The notes under the pieces were generated by a model. It saw only the letters and a program-made list of their open reading frames with translations. It searched no databases and had not been told where the DNA came from. DNA of 64,000 bases from Caproiciproducens galactitolivorans (lineage in GTDB: Bacteria > Bacillota > Clostridia > Oscillospirales > Acutalibacteraceae). Every line of letters begins with the position of its first letter. Position 1 is the first letter of the stretch. Where the stretch lies: contig NZ_JAPOHA010000006.1 of the NCBI RefSeq assembly GCF_026672255.1, forward strand, positions 62,001 to 126,000, given 5' to 3'. A program made the position numbers and the translations under genes. This document shows, piece by piece, positions 17,165 through 25,416 of the stretch.

Positions 17165-18526
17165 CTCGCGGCGGCGGTCGCCCTGCTGCTCACCTGCGCC
17201 GATCTGGAGCACGGCGGCGAGATCTACGGCTGCGCGTCCGACCGCAGCCAGGCGAGCATCGTGTTCGACGTCGCCGTGGAAATGGTCGACCAGTTCCCGC
17301 AGCTCAAACGACTGATGAAGCTGAACCTCGGGCAGAAGCGCCTGACGTTCACGCCGCTCGACAGCTTTTATCAGGTGCTTTCCGCCGACGCGTATACCAA
17401 GCACGGCCTCAACGCCCACGGCGTGATCTTCGACGAGCTCCACGCCCAGCCGAACCGGCAGCTGTTCGACGTCATGACGAAAGGCTCCGGCGACGCGCGC
17501 GAGCAGCCGCTGCATTTTATCATCACCACCGCCGGCGTCGACCGCAACTCCATCTGCTGGGAGATGCACCAGAAAGCCGAGGACGTCCTGCGCGGCAAGC
17601 GGATCGACACGACCTTCTATCCGGTGATCTACTCCGCTGCCGACGAAGAGGACTGGACATCCGAAGAAGTGTGGCGCAGGGTCAACCCGTCCCTGGGCAT
17701 CACGGTGACGATGGAAACCATGCGTCAGTCTTTTGAAGACGCGAAGCAAAACCCGGTCAACGAGAACATCTTCCGCCAACTGCGGCTCAACCAGTGGGTG
17801 AAGCAGTCCGTCCGCTGGATGAACATGGAGAAGTGGGACGCCTGCTCCTTCCGGTTCAACCCGAAATCTCTGGAAAAGCGCATCTGCTATGGGGGCTTGG
17901 ATTTGTCCAGCACCACGGACATCACCGCGTTCGTGCTGGTGTTCCCGCCCGAGGACGAGGAGGATAAATATATCATCCTGCCGTTTTTCTGGATACCGAA
18001 GGAATCACTCGAAACCCGCGTCAAGCGCGACCATGTGCCCTACGACCTGTGGAAAGCACAGGGCTTTCTGCAGACCACCGAGGGCGACGTGATTCATTAT
18101 TCCTTCGTGGAGCAATTCATTGAAGAACTCGGAAAGAAATACAACATTAAGGAAATCGCTTTTGACCGCTGGGGCGCGTGGGAGCTCACGCAGAATCTGG
18201 AGGGCATGGGCTTTACCGTCGTGCCGTTCGGGCAGGGTTTCAAGGATATGTCCCCGGCGACAAAGGAACTGATGCGCCTGACGCTGGAGCGGAAGATCGC
18301 TCACGCCGGGAACCCGCCCCTGCGCTGGATGGCGGATAACCTCTGCGTCAGCACCGACGCCGCCGGCAACATCAAGCCCAACAAGCAGAAGGCGACCGAG
18401 CGCATCGACGGCGTGGTGGCGCTCATCATGGCGCTTGACCGGGCCATCCGCAACGAGGGCGCGCTGCCCGGCAGCGTATACGATACGCACGGCCTGCTGA
18501 TCTACGGAGAGGACGGGTGGGTGTGA
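16895..18526 (+). CDS. Phage terminase large subunit
   Basis: A 543-residue packaging motor. ATPase motifs: Walker A-like VEIPKKQGKSELAAAVA (near residue 85) and Walker B in HGVIFDELHAQPNRQ (near 175). The nuclease half contains YGGLDLSSTTDITAFVL (near 330), the later acidic site in EIAFDRWGAWELTQ, and KATERIDGVVALIMALDRA. It cuts concatemers and pumps DNA through the portal. The GTG at 16895 is chosen over the ATG at 16889 because GGAGG then lies 8 bases upstream and the protein begins MDDF, exactly as in the relic copy at 14974. The stop overlaps the portal start (TGATG). Confidence 0.93.
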   Translation: MDDFRRLKNYKPSRFKAAESVYKERFADAAVYFVNNLRHTKGRWYGDPFELIDWQEQIIRDLFGIVRKYDECRQFKTAYVEIPKKQGKSELAAAVALLLTCADLEHGGEIYGCASDRSQASIVFDVAVEMVDQFPQLKRLMKLNLGQKRLTFTPLDSFYQVLSADAYTKHGLNAHGVIFDELHAQPNRQLFDVMTKGSGDAREQPLHFIITTAGVDRNSICWEMHQKAEDVLRGKRIDTTFYPVIYSAADEEDWTSEEVWRRVNPSLGITVTMETMRQSFEDAKQNPVNENIFRQLRLNQWVKQSVRWMNMEKWDACSFRFNPKSLEKRICYGGLDLSSTTDITAFVLVFPPEDEEDKYIILPFFWIPKESLETRVKRDHVPYDLWKAQGFLQTTEGDVIHYSFVEQFIEELGKKYNIKEIAFDRWGAWELTQNLEGMGFTVVPFGQGFKDMSPATKELMRLTLERKIAHAGNPPLRWMADNLCVSTDAAGNIKPNKQKATERIDGVVALIMALDRAIRNEGALPGSVYDTHGLLIYGEDGWV

Positions 18527-19782
18527 TGGGCTTTTTCTCGCGGAAAAAGAAAGAGAATCCCCAAAACAGCCTTTCCACCTCGAAAAGTTTCTTCTGGGGC
18601 GGCTCCACCTCCGGCCCCTTTGTAAACGAAAACACCGCCATGCAGAACGCGGCGGTGTACGCCTGCGTACGGGTAATTTCGGAGGCCATCGCGAGCCTGC
18701 CGCTTCATGTGTACCGCTATGAGGATACCGGCACAAAACTGCTGCCGGGGCATTATCTGTATAATCTTTTGCATAACGCGCCGAACCCGGAGATGACCAG
18801 CTTCGTGTTCCGGGAGACGCTTATGAGCCACCTGCTCCTGTGGGGGAACGCATATGCCCAGATCATCCGGGACGGCGGCGGGCGGGTGCTGGCGCTGTAT
18901 CCGCTGCTCCCGAACAAAACGGACGTCTGGCGCGGCCCGGACGGGCAGATTTACTACACCTACTGGCGGAACACGGACGAAAGCCGCCCCGACGGCAAAA
19001 ACGGCGGCGTTACGCTCTCTAAAGACGACGTCCTGCACATCCCCGGCCTCAGTTTTGACGGGCTGGTCGGCTATTCGCCCATTGCCCTCGCCAAGAATGC
19101 CGTGGGCATGGCGATCGCCACTGAGGATTACGGCGCGTCCTTTTTCGCCAACAACGCGAACCCCGGCGGCATTCTGGAGCATCCGGGGACGCTGAAGAAT
19201 CCCGACCAGATCCGCGCGGCGTGGGAAACGCTCTACAAGGGCGGAAGCCGGTCGCACCGTATCGCCGTGCTGGAGGAGGGGCTTAAGTTTCACGCGATTT
19301 CGGTTCCGCCGGAGGAAGCGCAGTTTCTGGAAACGCGCAAATTCCAGCTGAATGAGATCGCCCGCATTTTCCGTATCCCGCCCCACATGGTCGGCGATCT
19401 GGAAAAGTCCAGTTTTTCCAACATCGAGCAGCAGTCGATGGAATTCGTGAAATACACGCTCGACCCGTGGGTAGTGCGGTGGGAGCAGGCCATGCACCAG
19501 TCGCTGCTGCTTCCATCTGAAAAGACCACGCTGGTCATAAAATTCAACCTCGACGGCCTGCTGCGCGGCGATTACGCGACCCGCATGAACGGGTACGCCA
19601 TCGGGCGGCAGAACGGCTGGCTGTCGGCGAACGACATCCGGCGGCTGGAAAATATGAACGAGATTCCGCCGGAGGACGGCGGCGATCTGTATCTGGTCAA
19701 CGGCAACATGGTGAAGCTGGCCGACGCGGGCGCGGCGTATACAAAACAATCCGCAGAAAACAAAGGGGGTTCCGGTTCATGA
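18526..19782 (+). CDS. Phage portal protein, HK97 type
   Basis: A 418-residue portal. Family marks include AVYACVRVISEAIASLPLHV near residue 45, DVLHIPGLSFDGLVGYSP near 175, and FRIPPHMVGDLEKSSFSNIE near 285. It forms the dodecameric entry ring through which DNA is packaged. The ATG at 18526 shares one base with the terminase stop. GTG codons at 18517 and 18523 are possible alternatives. It overlaps the protease by 4 bases. An internal piece is duplicated at 16518. Confidence 0.93.
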   Translation: MGFFSRKKKENPQNSLSTSKSFFWGGSTSGPFVNENTAMQNAAVYACVRVISEAIASLPLHVYRYEDTGTKLLPGHYLYNLLHNAPNPEMTSFVFRETLMSHLLLWGNAYAQIIRDGGGRVLALYPLLPNKTDVWRGPDGQIYYTYWRNTDESRPDGKNGGVTLSKDDVLHIPGLSFDGLVGYSPIALAKNAVGMAIATEDYGASFFANNANPGGILEHPGTLKNPDQIRAAWETLYKGGSRSHRIAVLEEGLKFHAISVPPEEAQFLETRKFQLNEIARIFRIPPHMVGDLEKSSFSNIEQQSMEFVKYTLDPWVVRWEQAMHQSLLLPSEKTTLVIKFNLDGLLRGDYATRMNGYAIGRQNGWLSANDIRRLENMNEIPPEDGGDLYLVNGNMVKLADAGAAYTKQSAENKGGSGS

Positions 19783-20531
19783 ATGAACAGTCGCGGGCAG
19801 ACGGCTCACAGAACGCACCAACCCTAAAGCGCGAATTGCCAGCGGCGGCTCGCCGCAAGTTTTGGAATTTCGTAAGCAACGACGGCGAGGAGCGCACGCT
19901 CTATCTGGAAGGCGCGATCGCCGATGAGACGTGGTGGGGCGACGAGGTCACGCCGAAGCTGTTCAAGGACGATCTGCTCTCCGGCTCCGGCGACATTACC
20001 GTCTGGATCAATTCCCCCGGCGGCGACGTGTTCGCGGCGGCGCAGATTTACAATATGCTCAAGGAGTATTCCGGGAAAGTGACCGTAAAAATCGACGGCA
20101 TCGCGGCGTCGGCGGCCTCGGTCGTCGCCATGTCGGGCGATCAGGTGCTCATGTCGCCGGTTTCCTGCATAATGATACACAACCCCGCCACCATCGCCAT
20201 CGGGGACGGCGGCGAAATGCTCCGGGCCAAGGCGATGCTCGACGAGGTCAAGGAATCCATCATCAACGCCTATGAAGCCAAGTCCGGGCAGACGCGCGCC
20301 GTGATCTCCCACATGATGAACGACGAAACGTGGATGAACGCCAAGAAAGCGGTGGAGCTCCGCTTCGCGGACGGCATCCTGTTTTCGGAGAGCGCGCCGC
20401 AGGACGCGGCGGGCGGCCTGATCTTTTCCCGTATGTCGGTTACGGCGTCGCTATTGCGTAAAATCCCGACGGAGAAGCCCGGTATTCCCGCCGACCAGTT
20501 GGAACGGCGGCTCAAATTAATCAAACGCTGA
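19779..20531 (+). CDS. Phage head maturation protease, ClpP type
   Basis: A 250-residue serine protease of the ClpP fold. The oxyanion region is WINSPGGDVFAAAQIYN; the nucleophile is the serine in DGIAASAASVVAMSG (near residue 115); the catalytic histidine lies in SCIMIHNPATIAIG (near 135). It processes the capsid precursor, whose N-terminal 'delta' segment is encoded just downstream. The start overlaps the portal stop (ATGA). The position between portal and capsid is canonical for HK97-type heads. Confidence 0.93.
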   Translation: MNEQSRADGSQNAPTLKRELPAAARRKFWNFVSNDGEERTLYLEGAIADETWWGDEVTPKLFKDDLLSGSGDITVWINSPGGDVFAAAQIYNMLKEYSGKVTVKIDGIAASAASVVAMSGDQVLMSPVSCIMIHNPATIAIGDGGEMLRAKAMLDEVKESIINAYEAKSGQTRAVISHMMNDETWMNAKKAVELRFADGILFSESAPQDAAGGLIFSRMSVTASLLRKIPTEKPGIPADQLERRLKLIKR

Positions 20532-20544
20532 CTGGAGGAAAAGT

Positions 20545-21732
20545 ATGAGCACAATTTTAGAACTGCGCGAGAAACGCGCCAAGGCATGGGACGCCGCCAA
20601 GGCCTTTCTCGACAGCAAGCGCGGCGCAGACGGCATGGTTTCGGCGGAGAACGCCACCGTCTATGACAAAATGGAGGCCGACGTGATCGCGCTGGGCAGG
20701 GAGGTCGAGCGTCTGGAACGGCAGGAAGCCCTTGACCGGGAGCTGTCCGCCCCCACCAGCCAGCCGCTGGCGGCGAACCCCGGCGGCGCGGCGGCTTCAT
20801 CCGGCAGAGCGTCCGCCGCGTATAAACAGAACTTCTGGAATGCCCTGTGCGGAAAAAAATTTGTGAAAGACTCTCTCAGCATCGGCACGGACGCGAACGG
20901 CGGTTATCTGGTGCCGGACGAATTTGAGCGCACCCTCATCGAAGCACTGGAAGAACAGAACATTTTCCGACAGTTCGCCCGGATTATACAGACAGCAAGC
21001 GGAGACCACATCATTCCGGTGGTGGCGACCAAAGGCACCGCCAGCTGGGTGGAGGAGGAAGGCGAAATTCCCGCCAGCGATAACACGTTCGCCCAGATCA
21101 CGCTCGGCGCGTATAAGCTGGCCACGCTGATCAAGGTCAGTCAGGAGCTGCTCCAAGACTCCGTGTTTCCGCTCGAGAGCTACATTGCGAACGAATTCGC
21201 CCGGCGTATCGGGGCCAAAGAGGAAGAAGCTTTCTTCGTGGGCGACGGCGTAAAAAAGCCCACCAGCATCTTCGCCGCGACAGGCGGCGCGCAGGTGGGC
21301 AAAACGACCGCTTCCGCGACCGCCGTCACACTGGACGAAATTCTCGATCTGTATTACAGCCTGCGGTCGCCCTACCGCACAAAGGCGGTGTTCATCACGA
21401 ACGACACGACCGTGAAAGCCATCCGGAAGCTGAAAGACGAAAACGGGCAGTACCTCTGGCAGCCGGCAATCACCGCATCCGCGCCGGACACGATTCTGGG
21501 CCGACCGATTTATACATCCGCCTACGTCCCGGCCATCGCGGCGGGCGCGAAAACCGTGGCGTTCGGGGATTTCAGCTATTACTGGATTGCCGACCGGCAG
21601 GGCCGCACGTTCCAGCGGCTGAACGAACTGTATGCCGCCACCGGGCAGGTGGGATTTATCGCCACACAGCGCGTGGACGGCAAGCTGATACTGCCGGAGG
21701 CGGTACAGGTATTGCAGCAGGCGGCGACGTGA
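20545..21732 (+). CDS. Major capsid protein, HK97 fold
   Basis: A 395-residue protein. Residues 1-85 are charged and helical (LELREKRAKAWDAAKAFLDS; KMEADVIALGREVERLERQE), as expected for the scaffold-like delta domain that the protease removes. The shell part begins around SIGTDANGGYLVPDEFE and includes SWVEEEGEIPASDNTF, LATLIKVSQELLQDS and DTILGRPIYTSAYVP, classic features of HK97-type capsids. A perfect GGAGG precedes the start. Confidence 0.94.
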   Translation: MSTILELREKRAKAWDAAKAFLDSKRGADGMVSAENATVYDKMEADVIALGREVERLERQEALDRELSAPTSQPLAANPGGAAASSGRASAAYKQNFWNALCGKKFVKDSLSIGTDANGGYLVPDEFERTLIEALEEQNIFRQFARIIQTASGDHIIPVVATKGTASWVEEEGEIPASDNTFAQITLGAYKLATLIKVSQELLQDSVFPLESYIANEFARRIGAKEEEAFFVGDGVKKPTSIFAATGGAQVGKTTASATAVTLDEILDLYYSLRSPYRTKAVFITNDTTVKAIRKLKDENGQYLWQPAITASAPDTILGRPIYTSAYVPAIAAGAKTVAFGDFSYYWIADRQGRTFQRLNELYAATGQVGFIATQRVDGKLILPEAVQVLQQAAT

Positions 21733-21733
21733 T

Positions 21734-22045
21734 ATGTCGGATCTGCTTGACCGGGTCAAGAAGAATCTGATTCTGGAGCACGATCAGGACGATGCTCTGC
21801 TGGAAAGCTTCATCGCCGCCGCGACGTCCTATGCCGAGAAATACCAGCATGTGGCGGACGGATTCTACGCCAGCAATCCCATGCCGGCGACCACGGAGCA
21901 GGCGGTCGTCATGCTGGCGAGCCATTTCTACGAAAGCCGGGACGGCTCCACCGGGGGCTTCTTCGCCGACAATGTCCCGGCGGCGGCACAGGTCTGGGAC
22001 ACGGTCAACACACTGCTGCGCCTTGACCGCGAATGGAAGGTGTGA
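21734..22045 (+). CDS. Head-tail connector (gp6-like)
   Basis: A 103-residue, mainly helical protein (LLDRVKKNLILEHDQDDALL, FIAAATSYAEKYQHV, AVVMLASHFYESRDG) ending in VNTLLRLDREWKV. It matches the gp6-like adaptor that binds under the portal ring. It starts one base after the capsid stop. Confidence 0.85.
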   Translation: MSDLLDRVKKNLILEHDQDDALLESFIAAATSYAEKYQHVADGFYASNPMPATTEQAVVMLASHFYESRDGSTGGFFADNVPAAAQVWDTVNTLLRLDREWKV

Positions 22046-22047
22046 CC

Positions 22048-22383
22048 GTGAGCTTCGGCAAAATGAACGCTTTTATAGACATCATCCGGACTGACCAGAC
22101 CAAAGACGCCGACGGCTTCGTCATCTCCACCGACACAGTGCTGGCAAGCGTGCGCGCCTACCGGGAAGATCGCCACGGGAACGAACTATGGGCAAACCGG
22201 GCGGCGTGGTCGGAGGCGACCAGCCTGTTCCGTTTCCGCAAAATCCCCGGCGTGGAAATCCGCCCGTCACTTTTCATCACCTGCTCCGGCGAACGCTTCC
22301 GCATTCTCAGCGCGGAGGATGTGCGCGGGCGAGGCATGTATATCGAGGTTCTGGCGGAACGGCTGGAGCCGAGCAAGTATTGA
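22048..22383 (+). CDS. Phage head closure protein
   Basis: A 111-residue beta-rich protein (FGKMNAFIDIIRTDQTKDAD, FRFRKIPGVEIRPSLFI, EDVRGRGMYIEVLAERLEP) of the head-closure family, which seals the connector. The GTG at 22048 is chosen because GGAAGGTG lies 5 bases upstream; a longer frame starts at 22033 inside the previous gene. The C-terminus of a different head-closure type survives in the chimeric relic at 14974. Confidence 0.82.
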   Translation: MSFGKMNAFIDIIRTDQTKDADGFVISTDTVLASVRAYREDRHGNELWANRAAWSEATSLFRFRKIPGVEIRPSLFITCSGERFRILSAEDVRGRGMYIEVLAERLEPSKY

Positions 22384-22394
22384 GGTGGTTCGAC

Positions 22395-22826
22395 GTGGCA
22401 AAGGTTAATTTTAAGATGCCGGACGATTTTCTGCGGAAAGTCTCCGCTCTCGGCGAGAAAACCGACGAGATCATTCCCCGCGTGCTGGAAGCGGGAGGCG
22501 AGGTCGCCCTTGAGAAGGTGCGGGATAATCTTCGGGAGGCCGTCGGGCGGGATACCAAGTTCCCCTCGCGTTCCACCGGGGAACTTGAAGCGGCGCTGGG
22601 CCTTTCCCCGGCGAAGATGGATAAGAACGGCAATTTTAACGTCAAGGTTGGTTTTTCAGAGCCGCGTTCAGATGGAGAGAGCAACGCAAAAATCGCCAAC
22701 ATCCTCGAATACGGGAAGCACGGCCAGCCGCCGAAACCGTTTCTCCAGCCCGCTAAAACGCAGGCACGCAAGCCAGGCATAGAGGCGATGAAACAAAAAC
22801 TGGAGGAGGAAATCGGCGGCCTATGA
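22395..22826 (+). CDS. HK97 gp10-like tail component
   Basis: A 143-residue protein with the typical N-terminal helix (FLRKVSALGEKTDEIIPRVL, VALEKVRDNLREAVG) and the GYSE-like end KIANILEYGKHGQPPKPFLQ. It joins the tail tube to the head connector. The GTG at 22395 follows GAGGTGG by 6 bases; the frame is open further upstream inside the preceding gene, where it is only a shadow. It overlaps the next start (ATGA). Confidence 0.85.
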   Translation: MAKVNFKMPDDFLRKVSALGEKTDEIIPRVLEAGGEVALEKVRDNLREAVGRDTKFPSRSTGELEAALGLSPAKMDKNGNFNVKVGFSEPRSDGESNAKIANILEYGKHGQPPKPFLQPAKTQARKPGIEAMKQKLEEEIGGL

Positions 22827-23164
22827 ATATTCTCGGGGAGCTGACCGCTCTGATGGCTGGACTGGGGCTGGCGGTGGAAACCGGCGTTTTCTCCGGCGAA
22901 GCTCCCGCCGAATACACCGTCATTACGCCGCTGACCGACTCGTTTGAGCTGTTCGGCGACAACCTGCCGGAATTTGAAACGCAGGAGGCGCGGCTGTCCG
23001 TCTATTCCAAAAGCAACTACCTGGATGTCAAAAACCGCATCGTCCGCGCGCTTCTGGACGCGGGGTTCACCGTCACCGACCACCGGTATATCGCGCACGA
23101 GGACGATACCGGCTACCACCATTACGCCATCGATGTGGCGAAACCGTATGCATGGGAGGAATGA
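22823..23164 (+). CDS. Tail completion protein (terminator-like)
   Basis: A 113-residue protein (MNILGELTALMAGLGLAVET, YTVITPLTDSFELFGDNLP, LDVKNRIVRALLDAGFTVTD, YHHYAIDVAKPY). The pattern and its place between the gp10-like protein and the tail tube identify it as the tail-terminator/completion protein. It begins by overlapping the previous stop. Confidence 0.8.
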   Translation: MNILGELTALMAGLGLAVETGVFSGEAPAEYTVITPLTDSFELFGDNLPEFETQEARLSVYSKSNYLDVKNRIVRALLDAGFTVTDHRYIAHEDDTGYHHYAIDVAKPYAWEE

Positions 23165-23166
23165 GG

Positions 23167-23769
23167 ATGGCCACTATCGGCATGGATAAACTCTACTACG
23201 CGAAAATCACCGAAGCCGAAAACGGCGAGGAAACCTACGCAACGCCGGTTCAGCTGGCGAAAGCGATCAAGGCCGATCTGACGATCGACCTGGCGGAAGC
23301 GACACTCTACGCCGACGACGGCACGGCTTATGTCGTCAAGGAGTTCAAGTCCGGCACGCTCTCCCTGGGCGTGGACGATATCGGCGTGACCGCCGCGCAG
23401 GATTTGACCGGGGCCATCGTAGACGACAACGGCGTGCTGGTTTCCACCAGCGAAAACGAAGGCTCTGCTGTGGCTGTTGGTTTCCGGGCGCTCAAACCGA
23501 ACGGGAAATACCGCTATTTCTGGTTGTACCGCGTCAAATTCGGCATTCCCGACACCAATCTGGAAACCAAGGGCGATTCCATCACGTTCCAGACGCCCAC
23601 CATCGAGGGCACCGTGATGCGCCGGAACAAGCCGGACGGCAAGGGAAAGCACCCGTGGAAGGCCGAGGCGACCGAAGGCGACGCCGGTGTGTCGGATACC
23701 ACCATTTCCGGCTGGTACACGCAGGTTTATGAACCGGTTTATGAAACCACTCCGCCATCCGGCGGATGA
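23167..23769 (+). CDS. Major tail (tube) protein, phi13-like
   Basis: A 200-residue protein (ATIGMDKLYYAKITEAENG, LTIDLAEATLYADDGTAYVV, KPNGKYRYFWLYRVKFGIPD, DSITFQTPTIEGTVMRRNKP) typical of siphovirus tube subunits. The ATG at 23167 lies about 7 bases after GGAGG; an in-frame ATG at 23161 also exists. It assembles into the tail tube around the tape measure. Confidence 0.9.
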   Translation: MATIGMDKLYYAKITEAENGEETYATPVQLAKAIKADLTIDLAEATLYADDGTAYVVKEFKSGTLSLGVDDIGVTAAQDLTGAIVDDNGVLVSTSENEGSAVAVGFRALKPNGKYRYFWLYRVKFGIPDTNLETKGDSITFQTPTIEGTVMRRNKPDGKGKHPWKAEATEGDAGVSDTTISGWYTQVYEPVYETTPPSGG

Positions 23770-23784
23770 AAAGGGGGATGACGT

Positions 23785-24177
23785 ATGGAGAATGAACGCG
23801 GCGCGGTGATCGGCATCGGCGGCGAGGAATACGAGCTGATCCTCACCACAAAAGCGACCAAGGCCATCGCGGGCCGCTACGGCGGCCTAGAGAACCTGGG
23901 CGAGAAGCTGATGCGCTCCGAGAATTTCGAGCTGGCGCTGGATGAGATCGTCTGGCTCCTGACTCTACTGGCGAACCAGTCCGTCCTGATTTACAACCTC
24001 AAGCACAAAGACGCACCGAAGGAACTGCTGACCGAGGAGGAAGTGGAGCTGCTCACCTCGCCCCTGCAGCTGGCGTCATACAAAAACGCCATCACCGAAG
24101 CCATGTTCAAGGGCACCGCCCGGAACGTGGTCAGCGAAGGCGCAGAAAATGCGTTAAAAAACCCGCAAGCCGGGTAA
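23785..24177 (+). CDS. Tail assembly chaperone, short form (gpG-like)
   Basis: A 130-residue protein (RGAVIGIGGEEYELILTTKA, TKAIAGRYGGLENLGEKLM, LDEIVWLLTLLANQSVL). It coats the tape measure during tail assembly. The preceding GGGGGATGACGT provides the ribosome site. Near the end lies a slippery heptamer that allows a longer product. Confidence 0.85.
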   Translation: MENERGAVIGIGGEEYELILTTKATKAIAGRYGGLENLGEKLMRSENFELALDEIVWLLTLLANQSVLIYNLKHKDAPKELLTEEEVELLTSPLQLASYKNAITEAMFKGTARNVVSEGAENALKNPQAG

Positions 24178-24365
24178 GCGACGAAGAGCTTTTTACCCGG
24201 CTGTATTATTACGGAACCGTCCAGATGCGCATGGAGCCGGAGCAGTTCTGGCTCACGCCCATCGGGCTTTTTCTGGATTTATGGGCCTGCCATAAGCAGT
24301 TCCTGGGGATTGAGAAGCCGTATCGGGAAAATTCAATAGATGAAATAATACCAAATGGACTCTAA
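23785..24365 (+). CDS. Tail assembly chaperone, long form by -1 frameshift (gpGT-like)
   Basis: The long form joins 23785-24162 to 24162-24365 (193 residues). The -1 frame after the slippery site reads KPASRVSDEELFTRLYYYG, then TVQMRMEPEQFWLTPIGLFL and DLWACHKQFLGIEKPYRE, the familiar second domain of tail chaperones. No start codon or ribosome site serves this frame on its own, so frameshifting is the sensible explanation. The stop at 24363-24365 interlocks with the stop of the reverse-strand nuclease gene. Confidence 0.85.
24156..24162 (+). promoter_or_regulatory. -1 ribosomal frameshift site A AAA AAC
   Basis: The heptamer is in the X XXY YYZ register of the short chaperone frame, 12 bases before its stop codon. 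The GC-rich segment right after it (CCCGCAAGCCGGG) might fold weakly. Confidence 0.85.
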
Positions 24366-25330
24366 CTATTTTCGGAAAGCATTTCGTAAAATACATTTTC
24401 TGAAATGATTTCGATATCCCTTCCAGAAGCCTTATATTTTTCGGCCTTCTTTTGTTTGGAGCTCTTGCCGTCTTTAATACTTGAACAATAATCGTTATTA
24501 CCGAGGACTAAGTAATTTGTATCTTTCGTTACTCCATCTCCACATTTCCCGCCCATATTCACCACTAATTGCATGGCATCCTTACGAACCATTCTTTGTA
24601 ATGCGCCCGTAAATACAAATATCTTTCCAAATATCGCATTGGTTTCGTCAAATTCAGAAGTGGTCGCTGTAATGTCTGAAGCTCTGACCCCGGTTTTGTG
24701 CAGAGGATAAAGAGATTCGAAAAGGATTCCAGAATTTTTTGCATAGCGTTTCATGTAGTCATAGCATTGATTTGTTTTAATTACATCGGATAGTGCTCTA
24801 TGCTCAACACTCCCTTTAATGCCAAAACGTTCCGCTAGGTCTGACAATCGATGATGGCGTTCCTTTACGAACAGGCGGCGGCTTAACCGCATTGTATCAA
24901 CAAAATCATTCTTAAAATACATCGAGGGTTTCAAACAGCCACAGGCATCATAAAGAAAATTTATATCAAAGTTTGCATTATGGGCAACGATTACGCTATC
25001 CCCGATAAAGGATAAAAATTGAGGCAAAACATTCTTTACACCAGGAGCGTCTTTAAGCATCTCGTTTGTTATTCCAGTTAGATCAGTAATAAAGTCATCA
25101 ATTTCATAACCGGGATTTACAAGGCTTTGAAACTGATCAACAATGTTCTTATTTTCAACCTTGATAGCGGCCATTTCAATAATATCGTCATAATCAGGGT
25201 CAAGTCCAGTGGTTTCCAAATCAAGTACAACATAATCGTCTAACTCTTTTAATAAGCTTTTCCCTTTGAATTCACGCTGAGCGATACTCTTTTCGTTATT
25301 TCCAAATCCAAAACTTATGCGTATATCCAC
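24362..25330 (-). CDS. DnaQ-like 3'-5' exonuclease with C-terminal BRCT domain
   Basis: A 322-residue protein starting at GTG. The exonuclease occupies about residues 30-195: YVVLDLETTGLDPDYDD (Exo I), VIVAHNANFDINFLYDACG (Exo II) and VEHRALSDVIKTNQCYDYM (Exo III, DEDDh type). A BRCT domain follows (about 235-320): IFGKIFVFTGALQRMVRKDA, VVNMGGKCGDGVTKDTNYLV. The gene is clearly AT-rich compared with the phage genes on both sides, faces the other way, has its own consensus promoter, and splits the tail chaperone from the tape measure. It is best read as a moron. Proofreading, repair or anti-phage roles are possible; none is shown. Confidence 0.88.
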   Translation of the reverse strand: MDIRISFGFGNNEKSIAQREFKGKSLLKELDDYVVLDLETTGLDPDYDDIIEMAAIKVENKNIVDQFQSLVNPGYEIDDFITDLTGITNEMLKDAPGVKNVLPQFLSFIGDSVIVAHNANFDINFLYDACGCLKPSMYFKNDFVDTMRLSRRLFVKERHHRLSDLAERFGIKGSVEHRALSDVIKTNQCYDYMKRYAKNSGILFESLYPLHKTGVRASDITATTSEFDETNAIFGKIFVFTGALQRMVRKDAMQLVVNMGGKCGDGVTKDTNYLVLGNNDYCSSIKDGKSSKQKKAEKYKASGRDIEIISENVFYEMLSENS

Positions 25331-25361
25331 AGAAAATCACCATCCTTAAATCCTTTTTTTC

Positions 25362-25390
25362 ATTATATATCGAAAGCTCGGCTTTTTCAA
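25362..25390 (-). promoter_or_regulatory. Promoter of the DnaQ-BRCT gene
   Basis: On the minus strand TTGAAA (25390-25385), 17 bases, TATAAT (25367-25362), about 30 bases from the GTG start. It gives the inserted gene its own transcription, independent of the phage late operon. Confidence 0.75.
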
Positions 25391-25416
25391 TTTCCTTTGA
25401 TTGGAGGTGACCGCAC

